Shown here in pieces: positions 8,429-17,308 of a stretch of 38,878 nt of DNA. Location: NCBI GenBank assembly GCA_018401055.1, contig JAGYLB010000096.1:1-38878 (forward strand), read 5' to 3'. The translations under genes were made by a program, and so were the position numbers. The notes beneath the pieces are model-generated. The model worked only from the letters and a program-made list of their open reading frames with translations, was not told the origin of the DNA and made no database searches. This DNA comes from Roseicyclus sp. GTDB lineage: Bacteria; Pseudomonadota; Alphaproteobacteria; Rhodobacterales; Rhodobacteraceae. The first letter of the stretch is position 1. Every line of letters starts with the position of its first letter.

Positions 8429-9004
8429 TGGTATTTATCCTTATGCTTCACTAGGTGCTTTTTGCGAGATCGTTTCGCCCTTAGGACACATTATTGGTGA
8501 GGCCGCGTGAGACCGAGCGACTTGTGCATAACCAAGGATTGGTCGTAACGGCTTCGAATGGCCTGGTCTAGTTGGGAAGTTCTTGCGCCAGAGCGGGCGC
8601 TCCCAAAATACCGGGCATCCGCGTTGCGGACTATGCCAGCCAACATCTATTGCGTACCGCACACCGGACTTCGTCCCGGCTGCAGCCCATGGCGGATTTC
8701 CGCCCTTCAATGTCCAACCACTGCTGTTCCCACATACTCAGCGACAAAGCTTCTAGTCATTCCCCGTCGCAGCCTCTCGCAACACGCACAACGGCGCAAC
8801 CAGCGGGACGCTTGAGGCTGCGCACAACACTAGGCGGCTGTCGCGCGGAGACCCTCGATATCGCAGCGCGTCAGCCGCCGGGCCGTTGCGCGAAAGACAC
8901 GAACAAAGGGGCTACAACTGCTTCCACAGTGCTTCCACGGGTTTGAAAAATGGGTAAGCGCTCGACAGCTGAGTCATCCAATAGCTTGATTATAAATAGA
9001 AAAA
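8429..9004. other. Intergenic stretch next to the tRNA, no gene recognised
   Basis: Frames here are short and carry no recognisable motif. Two copies of GCTTCCAC lie within 8922-8940. The apparent minus-strand peptide PIAQLVEHLICNQRVGSSSL is translated tRNA, not a gene. This is where an integrated element would abut the tRNA 3' end, but no integrase remnant was found. Confidence 0.5.
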
Positions 9005-9080
9005 TGGTGCCCCCAGAGAGACTCGAACTCCCGACCCTCTGATTACAAATCAGATGCTCTACCAGCTGAGCTATAGGGGC
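9005..9080 (-). tRNA. tRNA-Thr (anticodon UGU)
   Basis: On the minus strand the gene starts GCCCCTATAGCTCAGC. The anticodon arm CTGATTTGTAATCAG places TGT in the loop, and the T-arm contains GGGAGTTCGAGTCTCTC. The acceptor stem GCCCCTA pairs with TGGGGGC, with one T-G pair, and the discriminator is A. The CCA is encoded at 9007-9005. Anticodon UGU reads ACA threonine codons. The 3' end faces the atypical region at 1-9004, the usual side for island insertion. Confidence 0.95.
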
Positions 9081-9199
9081 TGCCGCGACCCGCATACGAC
9101 ATGGCTCGCCGTCGTGCAAGCATGGGCGGGTTTGCACCGCGCGCGCGGGCGGTATAGGGTCCCGCGCGGGCAGGCAGGCGGATCAGGGTCGAACACAGA

Positions 9200-10075
9200 A
9201 TGCAGGTCGTCTTTCACCTCGGCGCGCCGTGCACCGACCAAGGCCTGTTGCTGCAATCGCTGGGCAAGAACCGGGCGCGGCTGGCCGAGGATGGCATCCT
9301 CGCCCCGTCCATCGCCCGTTACCGCCCGCTCTTGCGCGACACGCTGCGCGCCCTCAAGGGTCAAACCGCCAGCCGCGACATTCAGGAGGCGCTGCTGGAC
9401 GCCATCATCGACGAGATGCCGGCCGATCGGCTGATCTTTTCCGATCCGCGCCTTGTCTGCATCCACCGCCTTGTTGTGCAGGGGCCACAGATCTGGGCGA
9501 TGATCGACCGTCAAGTCGCGGCGCTCCGCGGGCTTTTCCCGCAGGCCGAGCCCGAGGTCTTCATCGGCATGCGCAATCCGGCAACCCTGATCCCGGCGCT
9601 TTTCGCCGCCTCCAAGTTCAACGATTTCGTTGAATTCAGCGAGAACATGCAGCCCCATGCCGTGGCATGGTCGGAAATGCTGAGCCGGCTTCGGCTGGCC
9701 CATCCCGATGTGCCGGTGACCGTCTGGTGCAATGAGGATACCCCGCTTTTGTGGGGGCAGATCCTGCGCGAGATCGCCGATGTCCCCTTCGACTACCCGC
9801 TCAAGGGCACCGACGACCTGATCGAGACGATCATGGACCCCACCGGCTTCAAGCGGTTGCAACGCTATCTGGCCGACAACCCGGCCCAGTCAGAGATTCA
9901 GCGCCGCCGTATCACCGGCGCCTTCCTCGACCGCTACGCCATCGACACCGCCATCGAGGAGGAACTGGACCTGCCCGGCTGGACGCCCGACCTGATCGAA
10001 GAGATCAGCCTCGCCTATGACGATGACATGGCCGAGATCGCGCGCATCCCCGGCGTGAGCTTGCTGACGCCATGA
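9200..10075 (+). CDS. Conserved hypothetical protein, possibly sulfotransferase-like
   Basis: The 291-residue protein starts MQVVFHLGAPCTDQGLLLQS. The opening strand and loop recall the start of P-loop sulfotransferase-like proteins (HxGxxKTGTT), but the canonical Lys-Thr residues are absent. Later segments such as FSDPRLVCIHR, VFIGMRNPATLIPALFA and VTVWCNEDTP are consistent with an alpha/beta enzyme. No signal peptide or membrane segment is present. Its stop overlaps the acetyltransferase start as ATGA (10072-10075), so the two genes are coupled. The function is not identified; a sulfotransferase-fold origin is a guess. Confidence 0.6.
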   Translation: MQVVFHLGAPCTDQGLLLQSLGKNRARLAEDGILAPSIARYRPLLRDTLRALKGQTASRDIQEALLDAIIDEMPADRLIFSDPRLVCIHRLVVQGPQIWAMIDRQVAALRGLFPQAEPEVFIGMRNPATLIPALFAASKFNDFVEFSENMQPHAVAWSEMLSRLRLAHPDVPVTVWCNEDTPLLWGQILREIADVPFDYPLKGTDDLIETIMDPTGFKRLQRYLADNPAQSEIQRRRITGAFLDRYAIDTAIEEELDLPGWTPDLIEEISLAYDDDMAEIARIPGVSLLTP

Positions 10076-11021
10076 CGCCCCGCTTGCCCGAGGTCTGGTC
10101 TGCGGGCGCGGTCACGGCACGGCGGCTGTGTGCCTCGGACCTGCTCTTCGTCGGGGCGCTGATGGCTGATCCGGCGATGCATCGCCACAATCCGCCTCTC
10201 CTGCCACCCGATCCGGCGCAGGTGACGGAGGACTTTTCCCGCGATCTAGCTCATTGGGAACGGCACGGGTTCGGGCGATGGGTAAGCCCTGCACAACGGC
10301 GCGCCCGTCGGGCTATGCGGCCTGACGCCCCTGGCGGGCTATCCGGGGCTGAATATCTCCTTCCATCTACTGCCTGCTGTCTGGGGCCGGGGCTGGGCCA
10401 GCGATCTGGCCGCCTCTCTTGTCGATCTGGCTGAGGCAGGGGCGCTCACACCCTATCTTCATGCGCTCGTGCGCGCAGCCAACCCGGCCTCGATCCGGGT
10501 GCTGGACAAGCTGGGCTTTCGCGATCTGGGCCACGTGCAGCACGATGGCACAGACAGTCTGCTGCGGGTACGCACGCTCAGGGGCACCGCGCCCTTGGTG
10601 CATTACGGCGGCGCCTGGAAACCGATCGTGTCCGAGACGCCCGATAGCCTCGTCTACGCGATCCCCATCAGTTCGGGGGTGGTCGATTTCAATGTCGATC
10701 TGCCGATCACCGCCACGGACCTCGCGGTCCTGCGCGCCGATCCTGACTGCGCAGCGCTGGCCTTCGCCGTGCTGCATGAGATGGGTCAGGCCCTGCGCGC
10801 GACGGGCCAAAAGGGCGAGATGGTCACAGCGCTGCGCCACGTCTTGCACGTCGACCGCGCCGATCTGATGCCTTGGCTCACCGCCCGGGACCGCGCCGCG
10901 CACGGCGCGATCTCCAACCTGCTGCCCATCACCGAGGGCGCTGACATGCATGCGCTGCGGCAAGGCGCGTGGCTTGCCCTGCCACGTGCCACCCCCGCCA
11001 GACCGGTCAACCGCGCCCTGA
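10072..11021 (+). CDS. GNAT family N-acetyltransferase, frame broken
   Basis: Starting at ATG 10072, the first frame gives a typical RimJ/RimL-like start: VTARRLCASDLLFVGALMAD, then HWERHGFGRWV. After one extra base near 10284 (AA where a single A restores W-V-A-L-H-N-G) it continues as APVGLCGLTPL, VWGRGWASDLAASLVDLAE and NPASIRVLDKLGFRDLG, the acetyl-CoA-binding part of the GNAT fold. A C-terminal extension of about 180 residues (AIPISSGVVDFNVDLPIT and onward) is longer than a plain GNAT. The observed frame runs on to 11113, but it would overlap gapR in antisense; the natural end is probably TGA 11019-11021 after another indel. Substrate unknown. Confidence 0.6.
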
Positions 11022-11024
11022 GCC

Positions 11025-11308
11025 TCAGCTCATCCCCAGCGCTTCCTTGTACATCTCCAGCACCGCCTCTTCCTCGGCGATGTCGTCGGGCTCGCGCTTG
11101 CGCAGCGCGATGACCTTGCGCATGACCTTGGTGTCGTAGCCCGCGCCGATTTCGCCTCGGCCATGACCTCCTTTTGCTGGTCGGCGATGTCCTTCTTCTC
11201 GGCCTCCAGCCGCTCGAACCGCTCGATGAACTGACGCAGCTCGTCGGCGGTGACGCGGTAGGTGTCGGGGCGGGCGGCGCTGTCGTCGAGCGGTTCTGTC
11301 ACATCCAT
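11025..11308 (-). CDS. DUF2312 / GapR-like nucleoid-associated protein, frame broken
   Basis: The reconstructed protein of about 94 residues starts [19 protein letters not shown] and has helix [19 protein letters not shown]. After a missing base near 11150 it continues [19 protein letters not shown] and ends [10 protein letters not shown]. This matches DUF2312, the family of Caulobacter GapR, a small DNA-binding protein that tracks overtwisted DNA ahead of replication and transcription. Restoring one C before GGCGCGGG reconnects the frames. It converges with the acetyltransferase and is divergent from the small membrane protein gene. Family assignment is firm; equivalence to GapR function is inferred. 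Confidence 0.78.
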
Positions 11309-11437
11309 CGGGGATCTCGCATCTGAAGGGGGAATTCCGGACCCCCGATCTAGCGGCAGCGGGCCCGTGCCACAAGCCTTGCCAGCCGCGAAATGCTGGA
11401 CTAGGTCAATCACGGATCGCTAGGGAAAGGATGCTGC

Positions 11438-11653
11438 ATGGCCGCTGTGGTCTATGTTGGGACGGCCATGGCATTTGCGGGGCTTGTGGCGTTGGCCTGG
11501 TGCATCTGGGCGGCGGTCGCGGCCAAACGGGCGGGCCTGCCCGATGCCGAGCTGCGGGTCCGCCTGCAGCGCATCGTCACCATCAACATGGGCGCGCTTC
11601 TGGTGTCGGTTCTGGGCCTGATGGCGGTCGTGACGGGCATCTTTCTGGGCTGA
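11438..11653 (+). CDS. Small two-helix membrane protein
   Basis: The 71-residue protein has two hydrophobic segments, about residues 5-27 ([19 protein letters not shown]) and 49-70 ([20 protein letters not shown]). A short basic cytoplasmic-type loop ([16 protein letters not shown]) lies between them. The layout indicates an inner-membrane protein with both ends on the same side. Function unknown. It ends 41 bp before rsmA on the same strand and may be cotranscribed. Confidence 0.6.
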   Translation: MAAVVYVGTAMAFAGLVALAWCIWAAVAAKRAGLPDAELRVRLQRIVTINMGALLVSVLGLMAVVTGIFLG

Positions 11654-11694
11654 GAGCTTGCGCTGGGGCGCAATTTCACGGCAAGCCGTCCACC

Positions 11695-12535
11695 ATGAGC
11701 AGCATCGACAGCCTTCCCCCCCTTCGCGAGGTCATCGCCACACATGACCTGTCCGCCAAGAAGGCTCTGGGGCAGAACTTCCTGCTCGATCTCAACCTGA
11801 CGGCCAAGATCGCGCGCGTGGCGGGCGACCTGACCGGTTGCGACGTGCTGGAGGTGGGGCCGGGCCCCGGCGGGTTGACGCGCGGGCTCTTGGCCGAAGG
11901 CGCGCGCCGCGTGGTCGCGGTGGAAAAAGACACCCGCTGCCTGCCCGCACTGGCCCAGATCGCCGCCGCCTATCCGGACCGGCTCGTGGTGCTGAATGCC
12001 GATGCGCTGGCGCTTGACTGGTCGGCGCATCTGGCGCCCCCGATCAAGATCGTGGCCAACCTGCCCTATAATGTCGGGACGGAACTGCTGGTGCGCTGGC
12101 TGACGCCCCCGGTCTGGCCGCCGCAATGGCAGTCGCTGACGCTCATGTTCCAGCGCGAGGTCGCCGACCGGATCGTCGCGCGTCCCGGATCCAAAGTCTA
12201 TGGGCGGCTGGCCATCCTGGCGCAATGGCGCTGCGACGCACGCATCGCCATGACTCTGCCCCCCGAGGCCTTCACCCCCGCGCCCAAGGTGCATTCCGCG
12301 GTGGTGCATCTGACCGCCCTGCCCGCCCCGCGCTTTCCGGCAGATCCGGCCGTGCTGGAACGGGTGGTGGCCAAGGCCTTCAACCAGCGCCGCAAGATGC
12401 TGCGCGCGGCGCTGAAGGGGCTGACCCCTGATATCGAGGGACAGGATTGTGGCAGCAGGTCTGATCCCCACCGACCGGGCCGAACAGATCCCGATCGAGG
12501 GGTTTTGCGCCTTGGCGCGCGCTGTGGCGGGATGA
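11695..12535 (+). CDS. rsmA: 16S rRNA (adenine1518/1519-N6)-dimethyltransferase RsmA, frame broken near 3' end
   Basis: The protein starts [19 protein letters not shown], followed by [12 protein letters not shown], the KsgA/RsmA signature, and [12 protein letters not shown] (SAM motif I). [10 protein letters not shown] is motif IV (NLPY), and [15 protein letters not shown] is the C-terminal rRNA-contact region. RsmA dimethylates two adjacent adenines near the 3' end of 16S rRNA late in small-subunit assembly. At about 12447 an extra T (GATTGTG for GATGTG) shifts the frame. With it removed the end reads [19 protein letters not shown] and stops at TGA 12533-12535. The uncorrected frame would run to 12564. 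Such a conserved gene is unlikely to be truly broken. Confidence 0.9.
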
Positions 12536-12594
12536 CGGAAACCGCCAGCGCAGCCCCGGCCTGACATGGCAAGGGCCGGCGCGCCAAGCTGTGA

Positions 12595-13320
12595 TTACTC
12601 AGCGGCTTCTTGCGGCGTGTCGGGGACGACTCGTCGCCGCCCTGACCTGCGTCATCCGTCTTGCGCGGGCGCTCTTGTGCGGCTGCGCTTGGGCTTCGGC
12701 GCGCTCTCGGGCGTCTCGACAAGGGTGCTGTCCCCCGCACTGCCGCCATCCAGAACAGCATCGAAATCGCTGCGCACGGGCTTCTCCACCGAACGCCCAG
12801 GGCTGCCGCTCTGCCCGCTCAGGCTGTCGCTCTGCCCGATCGGGCTGCCGCTCTGCCCGGTCCGGCTGGCGGTCTGCCCGGTCAGGGCTGGCGGTCTGCC
12901 CGGTCAGGCTGACGGTCTGCCCGGTCGGGCTGACGGTCTACTCCGGTCCTGATCGCGATCTTGCTGCGGCTGGCCCTGTCCTTGCCACCCTGCTGCATCG
13001 CCATAGCCGTCCCGCTCGTCGCCATCGCCGCGCTCGCGGCCCTGCTGACCCTGCTGTGGTAGACGGGCATCTTGTTCGCGCTGCGCCTCGGACAGCATGC
13101 GCAGGTAATGCTCCGCATGCTGCTGGAAATTCTCGGCGGCGACCCGGTCGTTGGACAGCTGCGCATCGCGCGCCAGCTGGTTGTACTTGTCGATGATCTG
13201 CTGCGGCGTACCGCGCACCTTGCCTTCCGGCCCGGACGAATCAAAGACGCGGTTGACGACGTTGCCGACCGAGCGGTTGCGGTTCCCCTTGGACCGCGAG
13301 CGGTTCTTAGATGATCTCAT
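12595..13320 (-). CDS. DUF4167 family protein with a DRQPDRA repeat tail, frame broken several times
   Basis: Starting at ATG 13320, MRSSKNRSRSKGNRNRSVGN, then RVFDSSGPEGKVRGTPQQII and DAQLSNDRVAAENFQQHAEH are diagnostic of DUF4167, a short alphaproteobacterial protein with a basic start and a low-complexity tail. Function unknown; RNA binding is plausible from the basic RSRSKGNRNR stretch. The tail contains six to seven copies of a seven-residue unit (DRQPDRA) coded by a 21-bp repeat. A further tail reads SDFDAVLDGGSAGDSTLVET and DDAGQGGDESSPT, ending near TAA 12597-12595. Frames must be switched near 12940, 12880, 12803, 12668 and 12620, mostly at C-runs, so the tail sequence is unreliable. 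Downstream of prmC on the same strand. Confidence 0.78.
12800..12939 (-). repeat. 21-bp tandem repeat coding the DUF4167 tail
   Basis: On the minus strand a unit like AGACCGTCAGCCCGACCGGG plus C repeats six times, plus a partial seventh, with drift from GAC to GAG in later copies. The third copy has 22 bases, which throws the frame. Each unit codes DRQPDRA or AERQPDR. Slippage-prone, so copy number may vary between strains. Confidence 0.8.
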
Positions 13321-13559
13321 GTGATAAATACGGTTCCAGTTGTCCTGGGTTGGCGGCGCCTGCACCGAAGGTGCCCGGACGCTCTGTACCCGCACCGGCG
13401 CTGAGGCGAGACGGCACGGAAAATTCGGCAGAACCGCGGGGGGTTGTCCTAGGACAGTCCCTCTCGCTACGCCCGAGTAAGCATGCGCAGCGCCGCGTGA
13501 CAAGAGCAATCGACGCTGGAACCGGGGAAAGACGCGGAAAACCGCCGCGATTGCGACGA

Positions 13560-14392
13560 TTAAGCCGCAGTCCCGGGCCCTGCGCAGCGCCCGGTCACCA
13601 CACGGGGCTTGCCGTTGATGTCGGAATGCACGGTCACAGCCACCAGCCCCGCCGCCTCGAACAGCGCCGCAACCGCCCTGCCCTGCGTCGCGCCGATTTC
13701 GACCAGACAGCGACCGCCCGGCACCAGATGGGACGTCATGCGCGCCAGAATGACCTTGTAGGCCGACAGGCCGTCGCCCTCGGGCGTCAAGGCGCCGCGC
13801 GGCTCCCAGCTTGTGATCTCCGGGGCAAGCCTCCGCGTAATCCTCGGACGCTCACATAGGGCGGGTTCGACACGATCAGGCCGAACCGCCCTGCAATCCC
13901 CTCCCACCAATCGGCCTGCACCAGACCCATCCGCCCTGCCACCCCGTGCCGCGCCGCATTCTCGGCCGCCACCGCCAGCGCCGCCGCCGAGATGTCGCTG
14001 GCGATCCCTGTGGCCTCGGGCCGCTCGGCCAGCAGCGACACCGCAATCGCCCCCGTCCCCGTCCCCAGATCCAGCAACCTCTCAAAATTTTCCGACAAGG
14101 CCAGCTCGACCAACGTCTCCGTATCGGGCCGCGGCGTCAGCGTATCGCGCGTGACCAAGAAAGCCCGCCCGTAGAACGCCCATTGCCCCATGATCTGCGC
14201 CATCGGCTCGCGTGCCAGCCGCCGCGCCAACATCGCCTCGGCCGCTGCCAGCACGGGCGCCTCCAGCACCTCGCCCGCCGCAACCGCGACCCGCGCCGCC
14301 GACCAGCCGGTGGCCGCCCCGAGTATCATCCGCGCCTCGCGCGCCGCCAGATCGCCCGAAACCGACCCCAACAGCCCCACGGCCCGCGCCAT
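13560..14392 (-). CDS. prmC: Peptide chain release factor N5-glutamine methyltransferase PrmC (HemK), frame broken
   Basis: Helical N-domain residues include AREARMILGAATGWSAARV and REPMAQIMGQWAFYGRAFLV, followed by RPDTETLVELAL. SAM motif I is LLDLGTGTGAIAVSLL, and the catalytic NPPY motif is IVSNPPYVS. After two indels within about 13830-13850 the frame continues LAPEITSWEPRGALTPEGDG, then HLVPGGRCLVEIGATQGRAV, and stops at TAA 13562-13560. PrmC methylates the glutamine of the GGQ motif in release factors. prfA lies just upstream on the same strand, the classical pairing. ATG 14392 has GAGGAG upstream; a start at 14410 in another frame is possible if a further indel exists. Confidence 0.88.
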
Positions 14393-14426
14393 CCAGTCCG
14401 AGGCTCCTCATGACCGGCGCCTCCCG

Positions 14427-14449
14427 CCTTCATCTTTCCCAAAATACGG
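14427..14449 (-). repeat. Intergenic repeat, copy 1 (GGAAAGATGAAGG type)
   Basis: Read on the minus strand this 23-bp stretch goes from CCGTATTTT to GGAAAGATGAAGG. It matches the copy at 29052-29074 at 21 of 23 positions and sits in the same orientation upstream of a gene (here prmC). I recall similar sequences as common intergenic repeats in Rhodobacteraceae; that recollection was not checked. Confidence 0.5.
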
Positions 14450-14537
14450 CTGCCGGAGGCATCCCTGCCCCGCCCACAGACGCAAGGCCGTGGCAGGGCA
14501 CCCGCGCGCGGTCAGCCGCAGGCGCCCCGCGCGCAGG

Positions 14538-14558
14538 ATCGCGGGCGCAGCCCGCGAT
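14538..14558. other. Short hairpin between prfA and prmC
   Basis: ATCGCGGG and CCCGCGAT form a perfect 8-bp stem around the loop CGCAG, in the 180-bp gap between prfA and prmC. There is no T-run, so it is more likely an mRNA processing or stability element than a terminator. Confidence 0.4.
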
Positions 14559-14571
14559 ACAGCCCGGCCCT

Positions 14572-15628
14572 TCAGCCATCCATCTCGGCCAGCAGACGGG
14601 CCTGCGCATCCGCGCTCAACGCGTCGATCACCTCGTCCAGATCGCCGCCCAGGATCTGCTCCAGCCGATAGAGCGTCAGGTTGATCCGATGATCCGTCAT
14701 CCGACCTTGCGGGAAATTGTAGGTCCTTATGCGCTCGGACCGGTCGCCCGAGCCCACCTGCGCCTTGCGGTCGGCGGCCATCGCATCGGCGGCGCGGCGC
14801 CGCTCCTGATCGAACAGGCGGGCGCGCAGCACCTGCATCGCGATCTCGCGGTTGCGGTGCTGCGATTTCTCGGAACTCGTCACCACGATGCCACTGGGGA
14901 TATGGGTGATGCGCACGGCCGAATCGGTGGTGTTCACATGCTGCCCCCCCGCGCCCGAGGACCGCATCGTGTCGATGCGGATATCGCCCGCCGGAATGTC
15001 GATCTCCACCGCCTCGGCCTCAGGCAGAACCGCGACGGTCGCAGCCGAGGTATGGATCCGGCCTCCCGATTCCGTCTCGGGCACACGCTGCACGCGGTGC
15101 ACGCCGCTCTCGTATTTCAGCCGCGCAAAGACCCCCTCGCCCTCGATGCGCGCCGTTACCTCCTTGATACCGCCCAGATCGGTCTCTTGCAGATCCACGA
15201 TCTCCAACCGCCAGCCTCGCGCCTCGGCGTAGCGGGTATACATGCGCAGCAGATCGCCCGCGAACAGCGCCGCCTCGTCGCCGCCGGTGCCGGGACGGAT
15301 CTCGATCATCGCAGGGCGGCCGTCGGCAGCATCGCGCGGCAAAAGCGCCAATTGCAGCGCTGCCTCGCCCTCGCGGAGAGCTGCGCGCAGACGCGGCACT
15401 TCCTCCTCGGCCAAGGCGCGCATCTCGGGGTCGGCCAGCATCGCCTCGGCCTCCCGCAGCTCGGCCATCAGTCCGCGATAGGCCGCGACCTCCTCGGCCA
15501 CGGGCTTCAACTCGGCATATTCGCGGCTGATCTTGGCGAAATCCTCCGAGGCCGCGCCGGCTGTTCAGCCGCGCCTCGAGAAACTCGAACCGTTCGGTGA
15601 TCTGGTGCAGGCGATCTTGGGACAGCAT
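14572..15628 (-). CDS. prfA: Peptide chain release factor 1 (RF1), frame broken near 5' end
   Basis: Starts [20 protein letters not shown]. The frame breaks near 15562 (AGCCGGC where AGCGGC fits) and continues [17 protein letters not shown]. Then come [20 protein letters not shown], the anticodon-recognition region [14 protein letters not shown] (PxT motif PET) and the catalytic loop [17 protein letters not shown] with GGQ. Length about 351 residues, normal for RF1. RF1 recognises UAA and UAG and triggers peptide release. ATG 15628 is conserved-looking; a frame to 15649 adds seven residues. prmC downstream modifies the GGQ glutamine. The break must be an error, as RF1 is essential. Confidence 0.93.
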
Positions 15629-15685
15629 GGGCGCGATGTGACGGGCCACGCGGCCTTGGTCAAGGGCTGCGCTGCGCTGCGCGCC

Positions 15686-16129
15686 TCAGCCGCGCGCCGC
15701 CGCGATCCAGCGGGCGACGCGGGCGGCGTTCACCCCCATGTCGGAATAACCAAAGCGCGAGCGCGAAAAGATCTCCAGCCGCGTGCCGCCCGCCACCGGC
15801 ACCAACCGGACCGAAACCGCATCGGGAAAGCCCATGATCCGCGAGCGCGCCACGTAGGTCATGTGACCCGCCGCCAGATCGCCGCCGATCATCGCCGCCC
15901 CCTCGGCCGTGGCGATGGCGTCGATGCGCGCGGCCATGACATCGGGCGTAGCGTCGAAAACCGGCGCGCCCTCGCCCCGCCGCAGCTCGAAATTCGGGCT
16001 TTCGGGTGGGGTCACGCTGGCCGGATCGACATGCCAGACCTCGGCGGGCATGGCCACGGTGCGGAAATAGACCGCCGCACCGATCACGGCGAGGATGGCA
16101 AGAGCGACAAGGATCAAGAGGATACGCAT
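15686..16129 (-). CDS. DUF1499 family protein with N-terminal membrane anchor
   Basis: The 147-residue protein starts MRILLILVALAILAVIGAAV, a single membrane anchor or uncleaved signal. The body reads EVWHVDPASVTPPESPNFEL, then VFDATPDVMAARIDAIATAE and RSRIMGFPDAVSVRLVPV, ending GTRLEIFSRSRFGYSDMGVN. The ending is typical of DUF1499. The function of the family is unknown; the soluble part should face the periplasm. It begins 5 bp after the ackA stop, so it belongs to the pta-ackA transcript, and ATG 16129 has AGAGG close upstream. A longer frame to 16180 would overlap ackA. Confidence 0.72.
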   Translation of the reverse strand: MRILLILVALAILAVIGAAVYFRTVAMPAEVWHVDPASVTPPESPNFELRRGEGAPVFDATPDVMAARIDAIATAEGAAMIGGDLAAGHMTYVARSRIMGFPDAVSVRLVPVAGGTRLEIFSRSRFGYSDMGVNAARVARWIAAARG

Positions 16130-16134
16130 GGCCT

Positions 16135-17308
16135 CTAGCTTTCGCCTTCCGCGCCCGTCGTCAAGAGCGCCCGGGCGCAAGCGCGCGCGATGATGCGCTC
16201 CTCGTCGGTCGCCATCACAAGGATCGGCACCCGCCCCGCATGGATCGTGGCGGCATTGGCGACATTGCGATCCGCATCGACGGCCAGCCCAAGAAAGCCC
16301 AGTTTTTCAACAGCGCGCGCCCGGATCGGGGCGGCCTTCTCACCGATGCCGCCGGTGAAGACCAGAGCATCCAGCCCGCCCAGCGCGGCCGCCAGCCCGC
16401 CGATCTCGCGGCTGAGGCGAAAGGTGTAGTAGGCGATCGCCTCATCGGCCTCCCGCGCCTCCGAGGCCAGCAGCGTGCGCATGTCATGACTGATCCCCGA
16501 CAGCCCCTTGAGCCCGCTCTCGGTGTAGAGCAGGTCCGTGATCTGGCTCGCCGTCATGCCCTGATCGAGCAAGAACAACACCACGCCGGGATCGAGCTGG
16601 CCCACCCGCGTGCCCATGGGCATCCCGTCCAGCGCCGAGAACCCCATGGTCGAGGCGATGGACCGCCCCCCTTCCAGCGCGCAGAGCGAGGCGCCGTTGC
16701 CCAGATGGGCCACGATCACCCGACCCTCGAACAGGCGTGAATGAGCAGCCCTGAGGCGGCCCGCGATGTAGTCATAAGCTCAGCCCGTGGAACCCGTATC
16801 GGCGCACGCCCGCCTCGAAGAACCGCCTCGGCAGAGCGAAGGTGTCGTTGACGAAGGGATGGCCGCGATGAAAGGCCGTGTCGAAGGCTGCGACCTGCAC
16901 CGCATCCGGAAAGGCCGCAAGTGCCGCCCGAACGCCCGCCAGATTGTGCGGCTGGTGCAGCGGGGCCAGCGGTGCCAGCGCGTCGAGCTGCGCGACAAGT
17001 GCGGGCGTCGGGATGCGCGGCCCGTCCATATCCGGCCCGCCATGCACCACCCGGTGCCCTACCGCCGCGATCTGCCGCCCGGCACAGAGCGGGCCCAGCG
17101 CCCCGATCAGACGGGCCAACCCTGTGGCATGATCGGCCGGGCCGATCGCCTCGGAGGTCTCGACCCCGCCCGCCTCGATCACAAGCCGGGCCTCTAGGCC
17201 CAGCGCGTCGATCTGGCCGCGCGCTTGCTCTATGGGCTCTTCGGCCGCTGCATAAAGCCCGAACTTGATCGAGCTTGAGCCCGCGTTTAGCGTCAGAATC
17301 AGGCTCAT
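16135..17308 (-). CDS. ackA: Acetate kinase-family enzyme, frame broken mid-gene
   Basis: The first part has [17 protein letters not shown], the ATPase phosphate-1 strand. [10 protein letters not shown] and [12 protein letters not shown] are substrate-site motifs, and RYGFHGLS leads into the break near 16778, where an extra T (AGCTTATGAC) creates a stop. With it removed the frame continues [46 protein letters not shown] and [14 protein letters not shown]. The enzyme interconverts acyl phosphate plus ADP and acid plus ATP. Its ATG overlaps the stop of the phosphotransacetylase gene (ATGA, 17308-17305), so the pair makes or uses acyl phosphate as a unit. Acetate is the default substrate; propionate or butyrate is possible given the unusual partner. 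Confidence 0.9.

Noticed and set aside
8871..9137. Minus-strand peptide with PIAQLVEHLICNQRVGSSSL
   Set aside because: It is the translation of the tRNA-Thr gene, a familiar annotation artefact.
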